DNA of 64,000 nt. It comes from Gadus chalcogrammus (Eukaryota > Chordata > Actinopteri > Gadiformes > Gadidae). The stretch lies in the NCBI RefSeq assembly GCF_026213295.1, contig NC_079414.1:16518163-16582162 (forward strand), written 5' to 3'. Numbering within the stretch: the first letter of the stretch is position 1; every line of letters begins with the position of its first letter. Made by a program: the position numbers and the translations under genes. Of this stretch, positions 1-21,560 are shown piece after piece. The notes below the pieces were generated by a model. It did no database searches, had not been told where the DNA came from, and was given only the letters and a program-made list of their open reading frames with translations.

Positions 1-274
1 ATTCCTTCCATGTTTATGTACTTGTATGTTGCGTTGGGGGCGAGTGCGTGCTTGCGTGTCTGTGTGTGTGAGTTATACCTTGTGTGCGTGTATGTGTGCA
101 TGCGTGTGCGGCGGCGTGTGTGGGTTATTCCTTGTGTGGTGTGTTTTCTACTTGTGTGGGTTATTCCTTGTGTGCGTGTATCTGTGTGTGTGCGTGTATG
201 TGTGGTTGCATGTGTGGGTTGTGTCCTAACTCTGGTGTGTGCCCATGCATGCTCTCTCCGTTCCCCCCAATCAG

Positions 275-427
275 AGGCAGTCTGGAGGACGGCCTGGAGG
301 CCCTGCTCAAGGCCACAGGCAGCAACCTGCTGATCCTGAAGGTGTCTCACTGTCCCAACCTGCTGACCGACCGCTCCCTCTGGCTGGCCAGCTGCTACTG
401 CAGAGCCCTGCAGGCTGTCACCTACAG
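275..427 (+). CDS. fbxo41: fbxo41 exon A
   Basis: The acceptor follows a pyrimidine-rich CCCCCCAATCAG and the donor is CAG/GTACGC. One base completes the upstream codon, then the frame reads GSLEDGLEALLKATGSNLL and ends in VTYR, shared with the next exon. The 270 bases before it are GT-rich low-complexity intron. Confidence 0.88.
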
Positions 428-3400
428 GTACGCTACTCCTCCTGATGTCCATTTATTCATCAGGCTGTCCCCACCCTGATTGAGCTGAGGCTATTACACT
501 GCATTGGACGACTTACATTATATTACGTAATACATCAATGCATCACATTAAATGATATTATGCAACGTTACTGCACTGCATATTATTCAATTACCTCATA
601 TAAATAGACATGAATACATTACATTACAGCAGAATACATTTGACTACATCTCATATCATATAATATCACTAGTTGTTGGACCCACAGTAGATTGTGCCCC
701 CATCAGGTTCAACTCTTCGTTTTATTCTGTCATGAAGCAGGCATCGGCCCCTTAGCTCATTCCAAGGGAAGTCGCAGCTAGCGTGAAAACACAGGGCATA
801 CAGTCACAGTGACTGACCCCGGCCTTCTGCGGCCCTTGGATCCATTTAACTCTCACACAATTGAGAACACATATTTTAGAAAGGTTGAGCGCTGAGCAAT
901 TCAGTACAGAAAGATAACCACCTGCGTAAGGCCGCCGTGAAGCATCCCTTGTATGGATGGGATGTTTAAACCCTCACCGTCCTTCCTACCAGGAGTGCCA
1001 CCGACCCGGTGGGTCAGGAGGTGATCTGGGCTTTGGGAGCCGGCTGCAGAGACATCATCTCCCTGCAGGTGGCGCCACTACACCCATGGTGAGAGAAGGA
1101 GCAGAGACTGTAGCAGCGTGTAGCTGGGCCTGCCGCTGTTGCCTTTGATATTTCATGTGGATTCAACTGAAACAATACCATTGATGATGAATGATTTATG
1201 TGTGGAGGCGGGAGGTGCAGGTGTGACTATTGAATCAACTCTTTAGTTTGACATATCTGAGGTCCAACCAGATGATCCACCCAACTGTTATTATAACAAT
1301 TATAACATTGATATTTCCATTGTTGGTTGCAAATTCTGCAATTGAGTCATTTTCTATTTTTAGCAAACGTTTAGCACAGAATACAGTTTCTTTTTTTCAT
1401 GTGGGCAATTAGGGGTTTGGGGCATCTTGCAGTGCCTTTAGTCATGGGGTCTAAAAAATGTGTCACGACACCAGGTCCACTGTAGTTGGTAAATGTATAA
1501 ACAGTTATTCTACTCAAGTACATAATACACAGCCTGTGTTGTCTCCCAGCCAACAGCCGGCTCGCTTCAGCAACCGATGTCTTCAGACCATAGGACGGTG
1601 CTGGCCTCACCTCCGGGCTCTGGGCGTTGGCGGGGCCGGGTGTGGCATCCAGGGCCTGGCCTCTCTGGGTACGTGTCATCACTCTCATCACACAACTCGC
1701 TTCATGAAAAAACAACAAAAAAGACAGCCCTCACTTCTAAGCCACAGTCAGAACAGTTGATGTGTGAGTGTTGTTGGGATGCAGGATGATCAAAAAATAT
1801 ATGACTACCAGTAATAAAAATGCCTCTCAATCAATTTATAATGTTGACGTTTCGCCCTACCTTTAACGGCGAAACGTCAACATTATCAGATAATTTATCA
1901 AAGTTTAAGCTTATTCGTGGTAGCTCTAACTGTTTACGCAGTAGAATGCGTTGACATCCCTCACATTTAGTTTCATTCTCTGTTGATAATTAATGCATTG
2001 TAATAATTTGTTATTCATCCTTCAGCTTTTAATATTCAAAGGGACCATTATGAAACCATTGTCTTATATGGTTTGCATTCATTCTTCACGCATTTGTGTT
2101 TATTTTACACAGACAGGTCTAGTCAGTTCACAGTAAACCCTTGACTATCCTGCATCCAGTAAATTCAATGCAAAACATATGCTATTTCATCCCTCATAAT
2201 AACCTTGATTTACTCTCAAGTTAGAGACAAGCAAAGGTAATTGATCGACTGATTATGCAAGATATTATACCGTCTAATGTCTTGCATTGAATTTGTAACA
2301 GCTTCTCACAAAAGGTATTGCTATTACACTTTTGAACATAATATCAAGATGATCAAATCTTGATATTGGTTTTGGTTTCACTTTCACTCTTTTTACGTTC
2401 ACTATCTCTCCCCCCACGTATCCTCCTCCCACGGCCCTCTCCCCCGACAGCCAGGAACTGCATGCGTCTGCAGGTGCTGGAGCTGGACCACGTCAGTGAG
2501 ATCAACCAGGAGGTGGCTGCCGAGGTCTGCAGGGAGGGCCTCAAGGGCCTGGAGATGCTGGTCCTCACCTCCACGCCGGTCACGCCAAAGGCCCTACTGC
2601 ACTTCAACAGTGAGTTGAATATACTACTACTACCAATACTACTGCTGCCAATGCTACCAATACTACCAATACTGCTACTACTTCTACCAATACTACTACT
2701 AGCACTGCTACTACTACTACCAATACTACTACCACTACCAATACTACTGCTACTACTACTACTACCACTGCTACCAATACTGCTGCTACTACTACTACTA
2801 CCAATAATACTACAACTACTACCAATACTACTACTACTACGACCACTGCTACCAATACTGCTGCTACTACTACTTAAACTACCAATACAACTAATACCAC
2901 TACTACTACTAATACTACTACTGCTACTACTACCAATAATGCTACTACTACCACTACTACTACTATTACTACTACTACTACTACTACTACTACTGTAACC
3001 AATTCTACTACTACTACTACCACTGCTATTACGAAGGGAGATTTTATACTCTCTTTTGTACAAACTATGCTAAAGAAAACTCTGAGCTTTGCTTTTATTC
3101 CCACAGTGAATGCTAACTTATTCAAGGCAGGGTAGTCTATTGGTTCGGGTGATTGACTCCCAGTGAAAAGGCTCCAGATTCCCGCCCCAATGTCCCAGTC
3201 TATCTGTATGCATCTTTGAGCAAGAAGCCAAAAACCCTACCTGCTCATTGGAGGTCTCTTTGGATGAAAGCTTTGCTAAATGCCTAATATGACTTATCAT
3301 GAATAGCAGTAGCATTTAAGATTGCGCATTCTAATTAGATGAAATCTTCACATTCCCCGGTTTTCTTCCCACGCTGTCTTTTGTTGTCATGTAGGCGTGT

Positions 3401-3960
3401 GTCGTAACCTCAAGTCCATCGTGGTCCAGATCGGCATCGAAGACTACTTTGAAGATCCCAACAGCCCTGAGGCCAGGAAGCTGTTTGACGAGATGGTGAA
3501 CAAGCTGCAGGTCACTTCACAGCCCTACCAATGACCCCTTCGCGCTGGAGACAGGAGTTTAAGATCGTTACTTGGAGTAGTTCAGCATTTAGTTAAGCTT
3601 CAATGCATGGAAGCCATAAATAATTGTTTTGTTGATAAGTGGTTGCTTGATATCATACATACAGGGGCAGATAAAGCTCTGACTAAGGAGAAATCCAACT
3701 TATCTTCAAATGATTCATATTTAATTAATTTCCTTATGAAGTTTGTCGAACTTGATATGCTAGACTTGCTATGTAATTGCAATAATGAAATATCTAAACA
3801 TAGCAACGATGAAATATTTCATACAATTGTTTTAACTTTGTATTAGTCAAGTTTGGAAACACAACACCTTCTTCACGTCGACCCTGCTTCTTTTCAGGCC
3901 CTGAAGAAGAGACCGGGCTTCTCCAAGATTCTCCACGTTAAGGCAGACAGCCTATGCTAA
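275..3960 (+). CDS. fbxo41: F-box/LRR protein FBXO41, C-terminal exons (partial gene)
   Basis: Six spliced exons give about 235 C-terminal residues: 275-427, 993-1088, 1550-1668, 2451-2609, 3395-3510 and 3898-3960. All junctions are AG/GT and keep phase. The product contains blocks such as LLILKVSHCPNLLTDRSLWL, RFSNRCLQTIGRCWPHLRAL and GLKGLEMLVLTSTPVTPKAL, and ends RRPGFSKILHVKADSLC. I recognise this as the leucine-rich-repeat C-terminus of vertebrate FBXO41. FBXO41 is a neuronal F-box protein that acts as a substrate adaptor of an SCF (SKP1-CUL1-F-box) ubiquitin ligase; that role is family knowledge. The F-box and N-terminal coiled coil lie upstream of the window. Teleosts can carry duplicates, so the paralogue letter is open. 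The gene converges on smox. Confidence 0.9.
993..1088 (+). CDS. fbxo41: fbxo41 exon B
   Basis: The acceptor is CCTTCCTACCAG and the donor is TG/GTGAGA. The frame reads SATDPVGQEVIWALGAGCRD then IISLQVAPLHP. The last two bases join the next exon to give Cys. Confidence 0.87.
1550..1668 (+). CDS. fbxo41: fbxo41 exon C
   Basis: The acceptor is GTTGTCTCCCAG and the donor is CTGG/GTACGT. The product is QQPARFSNRCLQTIGRCW followed by PHLRALGVGGAGCGIQGLAS, a leucine-rich-repeat stretch. Confidence 0.9.
1669..2450 (+). other. fbxo41 intron with an 18-bp perfect hairpin
   Basis: This intron is AT-rich. Its only clear structure is an inverted repeat at 1839-1856 and 1868-1885. I see no exon or transposon ends in the rest. 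Confidence 0.6.
1839..1885. repeat. perfect inverted repeat (hairpin)
   Basis: The arms TAATGTTGACGTTTCGCC (1839-1856) and its exact reverse complement (1868-1885) are separated by 11 nt. The stem is 18 bp with no mismatch, inside an fbxo41 intron. Confidence 0.9.
2451..2609 (+). CDS. fbxo41: fbxo41 exon D
   Basis: The acceptor is CTCCCCCGACAG and the donor is AACA/GTGAGT. The product is RNCMRLQVLELDHVSEINQE, then VAAEVCREGLKGLEMLVLTS and TPVTPKALLHFN. It contains clear LRR spacing of leucines. Confidence 0.92.
2623..3035. repeat. (CTA)n / (ACT)n trinucleotide array
   Basis: A 410-bp imperfect ACT/CTA array begins about 15 nt after the fbxo41 exon D donor. It generates long poly-Leu and poly-Ser frames on both strands that are not genes. 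Confidence 0.95.
3124..3295 (+). mobile_element. tRNA-derived SINE with L2-like tail
   Basis: The head GGCAGGGTAGTCTATTGG and the later GCTCCAGATTCCCGCC resemble degenerate RNA polymerase III A and B boxes. The end TTGGATGAAAGCTTTGCTAA matches the common fish LINE/SINE 3' tail (GATAAAAGCxTxTGCTAAATG). It sits in the fbxo41 intron. The family name is not assigned. Confidence 0.6.
3395..3510 (+). CDS. fbxo41: fbxo41 exon E
   Basis: The acceptor is TTGTCATGTAG and the donor is CTGCAG/GTCACT. The product is SVCRNLKSIVVQIGIEDYFE followed by DPNSPEARKLFDEMVNKLQ, the penultimate segment of FBXO41. Confidence 0.92.
3511..3897 (+). other. fbxo41 last intron
   Basis: This 387-bp AT-rich intron shows nothing beyond its splice sites. 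Confidence 0.7.
3898..3960 (+). CDS. fbxo41: fbxo41 terminal coding exon
   Basis: The acceptor is GCTTCTTTTCAG. Twenty-one codons read ALKKRPGFSKILHVKADSLC and end in TAA. The stop codon falls inside the first unit of a three-copy ~42-bp tandem repeat (3942-4070). Confidence 0.92.
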   Translation, partial: ALKKRPGFSKILHVKADSLC

Positions 3961-4070
3961 CACCCCCAGCTTCCCCTACAGGAAGGCAGTCAGCCTACGC
4001 CAACACCACTAGCGCCGCTGCAGGAGGGCAGACGGCCTACGCTCATACCCTTTAGCTCAGCTACGGGTCT
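3942..4070 (+). repeat. three-copy ~42-bp tandem repeat across the fbxo41 stop codon
   Basis: The units start GGCAGACAGCCTATGCTAAC (3942), GGCAGTCAGCCTACGCCAAC (3984) and GGCAGACGGCCTACGCTCAT (4027). Only the first carries the TAA in this register. Confidence 0.8.
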
Positions 4071-7000
4071 CCACAAGGGACAAGCTTTGCTCCTTCTCCT
4101 CCTCGACCCCCAGATACACTCGTTGAGCCCGAGCCAATGAAGCTCAATCATCTCTCTAAAGAAAAGATCATCCAGAAACAACAGTGACCACAGACAAAAT
4201 AAAAACGGAGAAACCAAACCAACAAAAAAAAGCTATCGCGCTAGCAACAGAAGACAGCACAGCCAGGGCCAACCGCGAGTCACGAACATTTTGGACAACA
4301 AACTGGAATCTGCTCTTCCCTCTTGGAAAATTCCGGCCTTTGTAGAAGTATTAGTCGCCAGGCTTAAGAAACACGGGTGTTTCCACACCGCACCCAACCA
4401 AGACTTTCAGAAGAAACCAAGTTCAATGCTAGCATGACTCTTACCGAGTCATCATCTGGTTTCACAGACGCATAACAACAGAGCAAGACTCAACATCTGG
4501 CAACGAGGCTTTGTGATTTCCCAAGAGAAACTATTGAGTCAATGTCATCATAACGCAACAAGGCGTTATCCTCGCGTTTTTTCTCAGTATGATTGCCGAT
4601 TTTGTTTGGATTGATTGATAGTCGGTGTACCTCAAGTTCACCAAATTAATAGCCAGATGATCAAAATTACCCGGCCTGTGCCACACCTGGTTCATTACAA
4701 CAAGTATAGACAACTTTCGATAGGATGAACAGCTTCTGAAGCCGCTTCTGAAGCTACTTCTGAAGCACGGCGTGAGGAGCCAGGTTGAGCTTCCAGCACA
4801 CTGACCGTCTTTATCCACAGCCCCCGTCGTCGCTGCATGGAATGGTTGCTATGGTAGCAATACATTTTTTTTTCTTCTTCAGCTGCCAATGTGTTCTGCT
4901 TTGCATATGTGTGGAGGTTTATTCTTTATTAGATCAGAAACCATCACCATACAGCGCCCCTTCACACACTGACTACCGCGTAGCAAGGAAAACATGAGCG
5001 TACGCCTGTGACGTTAAAGATGAGAAAGATCCAAAGAATAAATAGGTTGACACAAAAGGCGTTGGTTAAACCATTGATGGACCTGCTATGTTATTCTGAA
5101 AAGGTTTGGGTGTAGATGTATAGTTCCTTCCCCCCTCCCCCCGCACCCCCACTGTGCGTTCATTCATCTGTCCTAGCTTTTCTGTTTTGATGGTTTTTTG
5201 TCCTCTGATATGATCAAATATGCAGTATGTGATATCCTTGGAACAGGGCTGCAAATCACATCAACGGCGCCCCTCACTGCGGTGGCAATACGCTCATTTG
5301 CTGTGTTTTCTCCAGTGTGCTATTCAAGTGAAATGAACGGCAATGTAATGAAAGGCATAGAGCAGAAACTAGTGGAAAACCAACAACAACAGTGTACTCG
5401 TTATAGAACCCATTTTATAATGAGCATCAAGAGGTCGCCCCTTCTTGTATTATACTGTATCACTATATACGCCATGCTGTTGTTCTACACTCTTAAGGTG
5501 CCATCCTCACAGTGCTTTTTTTTGTATGTGTGAGAGAAAATGGTCTGTGAACATCCTCCAGCGCCATCTAATGGAGGTGTGTGTTAATGACCTACATTGG
5601 CTAGTGGCACTGGAAGCTGGCCCTCAAGACAGTCCACTTGCATGGATATAAATGTCAAATCCAAGCCATGTGAACTCATGTATCTCTATCGTGACTGCCT
5701 AAACCCCATCAGCATAGCCTAGCGTAACGTTCTAGCATTTCAATGAAAGATTGTAGATACTAATTCCATGACTGGTGACTTGACTAACGGGATCAATTCT
5801 AAATCACTTGTTCTTCAAATATTAAGTACAATATCTTTATGTACAACGCCTTGTGACGATTTGTTTACCAGCTCTGGCCTGAAAGCTCATCTTCGGCCAG
5901 CTGAAGGCTAAACTCTGGCCATTCCCCCAAACATGTCTGGTTAAAGTGTGTAGGAGAAGGTTCTAGATGCCAACAGAATATAGTGTTGAGTGCGCTCCAA
6001 CGCATTACTTGTTACCGTACCAAGTTAAAGTGTGAGGGTGGATTGGGTCGTTTTGGCTTTCGCCTTTTTAAAGTTTGTAAGGTTGTGGTGTGTGAGTCGT
6101 CGATACATTTCCAGTACGTTTGAGGTAGAAGAAAAAAGGCACAATTGTTTTTCGGAAAGGCTTTGACACACTCGGGAAAACACATTGCACTCGTTTCTTT
6201 TCTGGTTTCAGACAATCTTGCCTTCGCTACGACATAAAACTGTACATAAGTGGTTAGATATGGAAAACTTAAACCTATGAGGTTTGTATTATATCAAAGT
6301 CATAAAAATGACCTTTTCCTAGGGATACAGTTTACAGATGCAGTCTGTAAGCAGCCTCTTCAAAGTGCAAAGAACAACAAACAAAATATATTATGTATTA
6401 CGGTAGTGTTGACATTGCAGTTGTGAATTATAGATACTTTATATTAAATGTGCATCAGAGTCATATAGAGATCGAAATTATTTAAGGAAATGATAAAGAT
6501 AATAATTCAGCTATTTATTTATTTATATATATAGGTATATATATATATATATATGTATACACAAAAAAAGAAGCAATGTCTATAATGTTGGCATGTTTGT
6601 GTTTAAGCATCAATCATTGAGTTGCCTTCTTTAAGTGTTCTGCTGTCGATGCCAGAGAAATGATTAGATGTTTAAAAGCTTTGATTGCTTGCAGGTTAAC
6701 CCCATACGTCTTTCTTTAATCAAGTCTATTGTTGCACTAGTGAGAGAAAAAAAAAGAATATCAGATGTTTATTATTAGAGTGTTGTTTTAATGTTCAGAT
6801 ATATCTCGGTATTTTGACATAATGTGATGCACTTTTTTTTTTTCTAGAGCCTTCTATTGTCCATCGCTTGTTATCGCCAGTATACCTCGGTGATTTCTGT
6901 TTACAACGCGCCTTGTTATCTCGTCTATTATGTGGACGGGCCAGCGTGTGACGTCATGATCGGACTGAATTGAGAGTGAACGCCACGAGTGGATGATATG

Positions 7001-7680
7001 CACCATGTACAGATAAGCGTTGGTTTATAATGACGAATATGTGCGTGTATTCTTGATGCAAATCTGCTCCATTCCTCCGTCTCGGTCTTATCGCCCATCG
7101 CTCGGGACGATCCGATTCGAACCTCCGCCAACCGTTGCATTCAAGTGCTTTCATTATTTGGGGGTTTATTGCCAGAATGACCTTATGCTGATCTCTTCTC
7201 GTGACATACTTTTTTATTTTTGTGCAAGATTCACCAAATCATTGTGTTCCCTTTTTTATATGTATATTTTTTAAATTGATCATTTACTTTGCTAGTTGAT
7301 TCAGAGCTTTGTTTAACAAACGCGTTCTTGTTTTGTAATTGCAGTATCTTCCATCGTTATCATGTTATGGTCTTTCATTACATACCTCTCTTAATATACT
7401 TCCTGTATGAACGATTGTACTCTGCCCGTTTTCTGACATACTGTATTTCACACATTACCTCAACACTTGTCTGGGCACACAAGTGTGCACTTTTCTTTCT
7501 CATTCATTCATCTAAAATGCATTCTATTCGATTGACTTTGTTCACTCTTATGAAACACAATGCTTTACTGTTCCCGTAGAGAAGCGGCGTTTTGAGAAAC
7601 TGCAATAGGAAAAAAAGATTTGACTATTCCTCTTCATCCATTCCTTGTCATCAATAAAAGTGCTAAATTACACTACCATA
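3961..7680 (+). other. fbxo41: fbxo41 3' UTR
   Basis: The 3.7 kb from the stop to the first convincing poly(A) signal contain no other gene. The sequence is AT-rich in its second half, with a short (AT)n near 6520-6555. Confidence 0.55.
7653..7658 (+). terminator. fbxo41: candidate fbxo41 polyadenylation signal
   Basis: AATAAA in the context CATCAATAAAAGTGC lies downstream of the fbxo41 stop. Long 3' UTRs are usual for this gene. No transcript end can be seen directly. Confidence 0.5.
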
Positions 7681-7884
7681 TCTTGTTTTCTTTTCATGCT
7701 TAATGAGCTCAGCGCCTTGTTTTTTATTGACGTATTCCGTTTTTGAAGTTGTCTATGTGGGGCTACTTTAGATAAGTAACACGTTTCAAGTTATTTGTTT
7801 TCATACAATAGTTTAATCGGTGCTTCCAGTGCTTTGAGCATTTAGCCCATTGTGGATATGAACACTTTGATGTTGGCTAAGTGT

Positions 7885-7957
<73 letters not shown>

Positions 7958-9736
7958 TCTTGTAAGAAGCCTCTTATTCCTTGCCATTTTAACCTCTCTC
8001 TCCTTTGTCTAACACGCCTTACGGTTTTTCCAAAGATACAGAGAATTCTGTGGATGAGAGCAAACTATCTTCCAGACGGTGTAGTTAAATGTTTTATTCT
8101 ATTAATGTGGATGATAGGCACATGCTTGATTACAAGGCTTTTGTCTGAAAAACTGAACCTTTCCAGTATGCATGTCATTAGTGCATTACTAATGCTTGTG
8201 TTTCACCTCAGCCACACAAAGGAGACCAGACAGCACTGTCCTTAAAGCACAGGTAATTACCATCTTAGCCCAAACTTACTTAAATTGTCACCCAGGTTTA
8301 TCCAGGTCTGAATAGGCAACCACTCTATCAGGCTAGATTCATTGTTAATTGTACAGTATGGTGGCCTGCAAACTTAATACAACTTAAACCATACTTCTTT
8401 TTTCTCACATAACATATATCTTGATCTAGCTAATATCCAAGAATTGAACTCAGATCCTGTGTGGGGTAGAACAAAGTTTGCCACGGCTGTGTTATGTGCT
8501 TCCAGTGTTTCTTGGCCAACTATACATGCTTTACATACTGCTACGAGTTCCCCTTCAGAAAGGGTGTTTAGTTCAGGGGGAGACATAATCACATCATCAC
8601 ATGTTAGTATCAGGGCTCATTTTGAGTCATCATTCCTCACTGATGCCTCAAAATGTTGACAGACTTCTTCGATTGAATGTGGTATACATTTTAATAAGCA
8701 TCTACATCTCATCCTACACACAGAAAAATATATATTTCAAAAGGTTAAAGGTCAATTGTTTTGGAAGACAAGAGACTGAAGTTGATCAATCTTATGTTCA
8801 GTGTCTGATTTATGAACCTGTTGCACTTAGGCTAAAAACAGGAGGGTTCCCTTTCCATTGTCAAGGATGATGTTCCGGTACTATGCCAGGCCAGAACTAT
8901 GCCAGGCACCATCAAATTTGGTGTTGCATTTCGTTCTGTATCAGGTAAATGAGTGGAATAATAATTTGTATTGAAAAGAAATCTTGAGAGAATCGTTATT
9001 TCATTCAGATGTGAGGTTCCGTTCATTAACCTGGAACATAATTAATGACAGGTAAAATTGTTACATCTTTTATTATTGGTATAGACATGGAAAATATAGG
9101 TAGATTTCTATAGGCAGAGTATTATTTGTTCTTTACTGCATTAATCTTGTTACAAGTCAAAAGGAGAAAATCAATGGTACATGAATGACTGTCACATTAA
9201 TGCATTGAACTGGATTTGCTTTACCTTCTGTAGACATGTCTGTTCTCCCAACTGTTTTAAAAAAAAAAGGCATACTTTTTCAACAACGGATGAACATGTG
9301 GAACCGAAGTATAACGTAATGTAACTACTGATATGTCTGAACAAATATTACTTCGGACCATATGAAAACATTTATTAAGATTGTTAAGTGTTCTTCCTTT
9401 TAATCAGAATTCTCATCATTCAGAATCAGATTAGATACAGAAGGCACTTACAAAAAATAAGTTAAATCCTAAATGCTGTTATTATAAACATTATGACATC
9501 GATGATAAAAAAAATGATAAGACAAAATATTGACAGCACCCACGGAAACTTAATACACGTCAAGTAAAACTGTATGTTTTATTCTACAGTACATTTGAAG
9601 TTAGACTTAATTCATACTATGTAATGCCCCCAGATTGATTGTAAGATGTGTAACTTATCGTCCAAACATACAAAAAATCGGACATCACAATTTAATTTGT
9701 GTGTTCATCACTAGTCAGTGGTTCTGGTTTGTCGGT
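7681..9736. other. fbxo41-smox convergent intergenic/3' UTR region
   Basis: This region contains a 73-bp (GT)n at 7881-7953 and AT-rich sequence that probably includes the smox 3' UTR on the minus strand. A TTTATT (AATAAA on minus) at 9578-9583 is one possible smox poly(A) signal. No gene is supported here. Confidence 0.5.
7881..7953. repeat. (GT)n microsatellite
   Basis: This is a near-perfect GT array in the intergenic region. Confidence 0.97.
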
Positions 9737-18398
<8,662 letters not shown>

Positions 18399-18409
18399 CT
18401 AGGCAGTCT

Positions 18410-18427
18410 GGGGGGGGGGGGGGGGGG
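18410..18427. repeat. (G)18 homopolymer, poly-C tract of the smox 5' UTR acceptor
   Basis: On minus this reads a C run followed by AG, then the exon carrying the smox ATG 27 nt later. The homopolymer therefore supplies the polypyrimidine tract of a predicted 3' splice site. Confidence 0.7.
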
Positions 18428-18717
18428 AGAAGATGTTGGTTATAGTACAGATAGAGAGAGAGAGACATTGACTGGTTGTGGCTCTTACTAGCTGGAATGC
18501 TTCCCACCTGTGCGGGGTTACTTGTGGGATTTATTTTACAGCATACTATTGAGACTTCCATACATGTTTAGGACGTCAATTCGATTTGCTGGATTTTGTG
18601 ACAAAAACCTGTGCTGCTGTTACACCTCAACGTACCCTCAGGGGTGAATTAAGAAATCTATCTACCTACCCACTTTAGTGTTATCCAACGGAGAAATGGA
18701 CTGCTGTTTCACTACTA

Positions 18718-18830
<113 letters not shown>

Positions 18831-19763
18831 TTATTCAGGAAAAAATATAATAACATCAGTAATAACAATAATTTGTTGAAATATTGTTCTCTGCTTCTGT
18901 TTGAGAACTCAATTCTGGCCAATGAGTGAAGGCCCCCTTTTCACCTGGTCTGTACACAGGAAAATAAACGGATACATTCTTAATCGATTGTGCCGTATAA
19001 TCCTACACCTGCGTTTTGTTTTGTTCTGGTGTGCTTGTACGCATCTGTGCATACAGTACATCTGCCTGTTTATGTGAACCCTTCGCCGCAGCCCAAAGTG
19101 CCCTCGGGGGGACGACAATGGACATTAGACGTAAACTATGAGGGACAGCTGCGTGTCAAACCAAAACACTAGAGTACAACCTCCTCAGTGAGCCTAGCTT
19201 ATGATGTAACATTGAAGAACACGAGTCATGGTATTTACATGACGCATGCACACACAAAAACACACTTTTCTTCGTGCCCCATGAAAAATGCCTGTTGAGT
19301 GTGTGAGGGAGATACTACTCTACCCTCCTTTCGTTATGTAATGTATCAGACAAGACACACGCACACACACACATACACACACACAAACAAGCACCAATAA
19401 CCGCACACCGTAATCTGAGCGATCTTTTATAGTACATCGAAACCCCAGCCCAACCTCATGTTCGAGCCACCGATGTTGGTCCACTCAACATCTGTTCCAC
19501 CACTTCATCAAGGTGCATGTGTCTGTATGCGTTCTATTGTTGTTGCAATATCGGAGAAATAACATGTCATTTTGTGTCTACAGTGTGCGGTTTTCATACA
19601 ATATAAATGTAGAGAGAGAAAAAAACCCTAAGGATATTCAAGATACGGGACATGAAAACAAGGGATGTGTTTATACAGGTGAAAATATCTATTCTTTATT
19701 CATTTCTGTCATCAGTCTCTGCATTTAGAAACAGATACTTTACTACTAGATACTTTATACTAA

Positions 19764-19812
<49 letters not shown>
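19764..19812. repeat. (ATT)n microsatellite
   Basis: About 16 ATT units. Confidence 0.97.
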
Positions 19813-21345
19813 ACTATGCAGTAAAGCAATTTTTTACTATTCATGGCCTGCAGAGAAAGACATTCAGCATAATCCATCTGCATACTCAGACTGGCTGTAC
19901 ACAAATTCAAGGTAACCCAGGGTCGACATGAGCCGAGCCAAAACAAACTGTGCTGTAAAATCCACTCCTCTTCCTCAACTCCTTCTGCTTCCTCACTATT
20001 CCCCACTATTCTCCATCCCCCTGTTTATAGATCTGTGGCGGCTCAGGGCCCAGTAGCCAAACGCTAATGTCACCAATTCCCACTCTTCATCCAATACAGA
20101 TTATGAGGCGTGCTGGGGTGGGAAAACGGGACTTAGATGTAACAACTGACCTAGAAATGGCAACCTACATACATCTCACACTGTGGTGAGCAATGGGACA
20201 AAACGTCCCTGTTCGAACACGCTCTCTGACTGTACCCTGACATAACATAGCCTGTATCCATATCTATAAGAGTTACTGATTGTATCTTCCATCAACCGCA
20301 GTGGAGTCTTTTGTTCCACAGATCAGACGTCCTACAGCCCTACTGTGGTTTGGAGCGTTATCACTGCCGGTTAATACAGTTACGTTAGGCCTATGTCTAC
20401 AAATACAGTAGGCTACACACGAGATGGCCTTAAGAATTCGGAAGAATGCTATTTTTTTTTTAGATATAGACAGAGAGAAATTGAGACATGATAGGGTAGG
20501 AATTGTTCCTGCAATGAAAATATTTCAAATTATCTTGGTGAGTGCTGCGATTGCTATCAGTTGTGATCATGGTAAACAGTGAAGAAAACGGGTGATACAT
20601 ATTTTAAACGGGTCCTTATAGAAAAACGTGTCTTTGGTGCTTTTCCGTCATTTGTTGAAATAGTTTTCTGATTTCCAATATTTTAGGATGATATACATAT
20701 TTAATTATGTTTTGTTATTCCTTTTATTCTTGCATGGTTGTCATCGTGCTCTGTGTATATACTAAGGTGAATTTGTGCTTTACAGTCTAAATAAAGCTGT
20801 TCCTGTGGTCCTGATGGTGCCACGTAATGAAGTTTGGATGCCAAAGCAGCAGCACGAGAGGACGTTGAAAATCAATACAAAACCCCGACCTTCTGACAGC
20901 CGGCTCATGATAACCAAATACATGAATACAACATGATATCAGGGTAAAATCCCCTCCAAATCACTCCTGTATATTAGTTAAGGCCTAAGATGCAAAAAAA
21001 AGCTACTGTCACAGTCGTAAGAGTAACTGTTACGGGTTGTTTTCTTTTAACGAAGATGTACAGGTCGTACGATCCCATTTTATATTTAATCTAATGTTAA
21101 AATTTCGTTCATAAATTCTCAAATTAGTTTAATATCTGACTACAATACACAGTCTACTCTTGCTCTGCGAATCGTAACTTAATCATAACTTAAGCATCGT
21201 TCAATTCACACCAAAGACGGAATCCCCTCTTTCTTTAACCTAAATAACGTTTATATGTCCAAAATCCTGATGTCTCGTTCCACCACTTAGTTAAATTCAA
21301 TTTCGCTATCAGGAGCTATAGATAGAGTTTGAATTTGTAGATACC

Positions 21346-21560
21346 TGACTCCGTTGGGCTTCAGTTTTAGAAAACCTCAGTACTGCGCTTGGCTTTGTGT
21401 TTTCCTCGGAGCACCGGTGCAGCTTTGTGTTTATTATGCGTCTCGGTCTTGGAACCAGAAGCAGCCAGTTTGCCATGGCCGCTGCTACCTCTACATTAAT
21501 AAACATGAGACCGCTGACGTGGAATGACTCAAACCCCGCCCACTGGGGTGGACTCTCGAT
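21346..21560 (-). promoter_or_regulatory. smox: candidate smox 5' non-coding exon / promoter area
   Basis: On minus, a moderately CpG-containing stretch ends CCAACGGAGTCAG/GTATCT, a usable donor that would splice to the 5' UTR acceptor at 18410. No TATA box or transcript evidence is visible, so this is only a candidate. Confidence 0.25.

Noticed and set aside
2353..3063. 236-residue poly-Ser frame on minus and the matching poly-Leu frame on plus
   Set aside because: Produced by the (CTA)n array. The true coding signal on + ends at the exon D donor at 2609.
3124..3200. tRNA gene
   Set aside because: The A- and B-box-like motifs are degenerate, no cloverleaf forms, and the sequence continues into a LINE-type tail, so it is a SINE.
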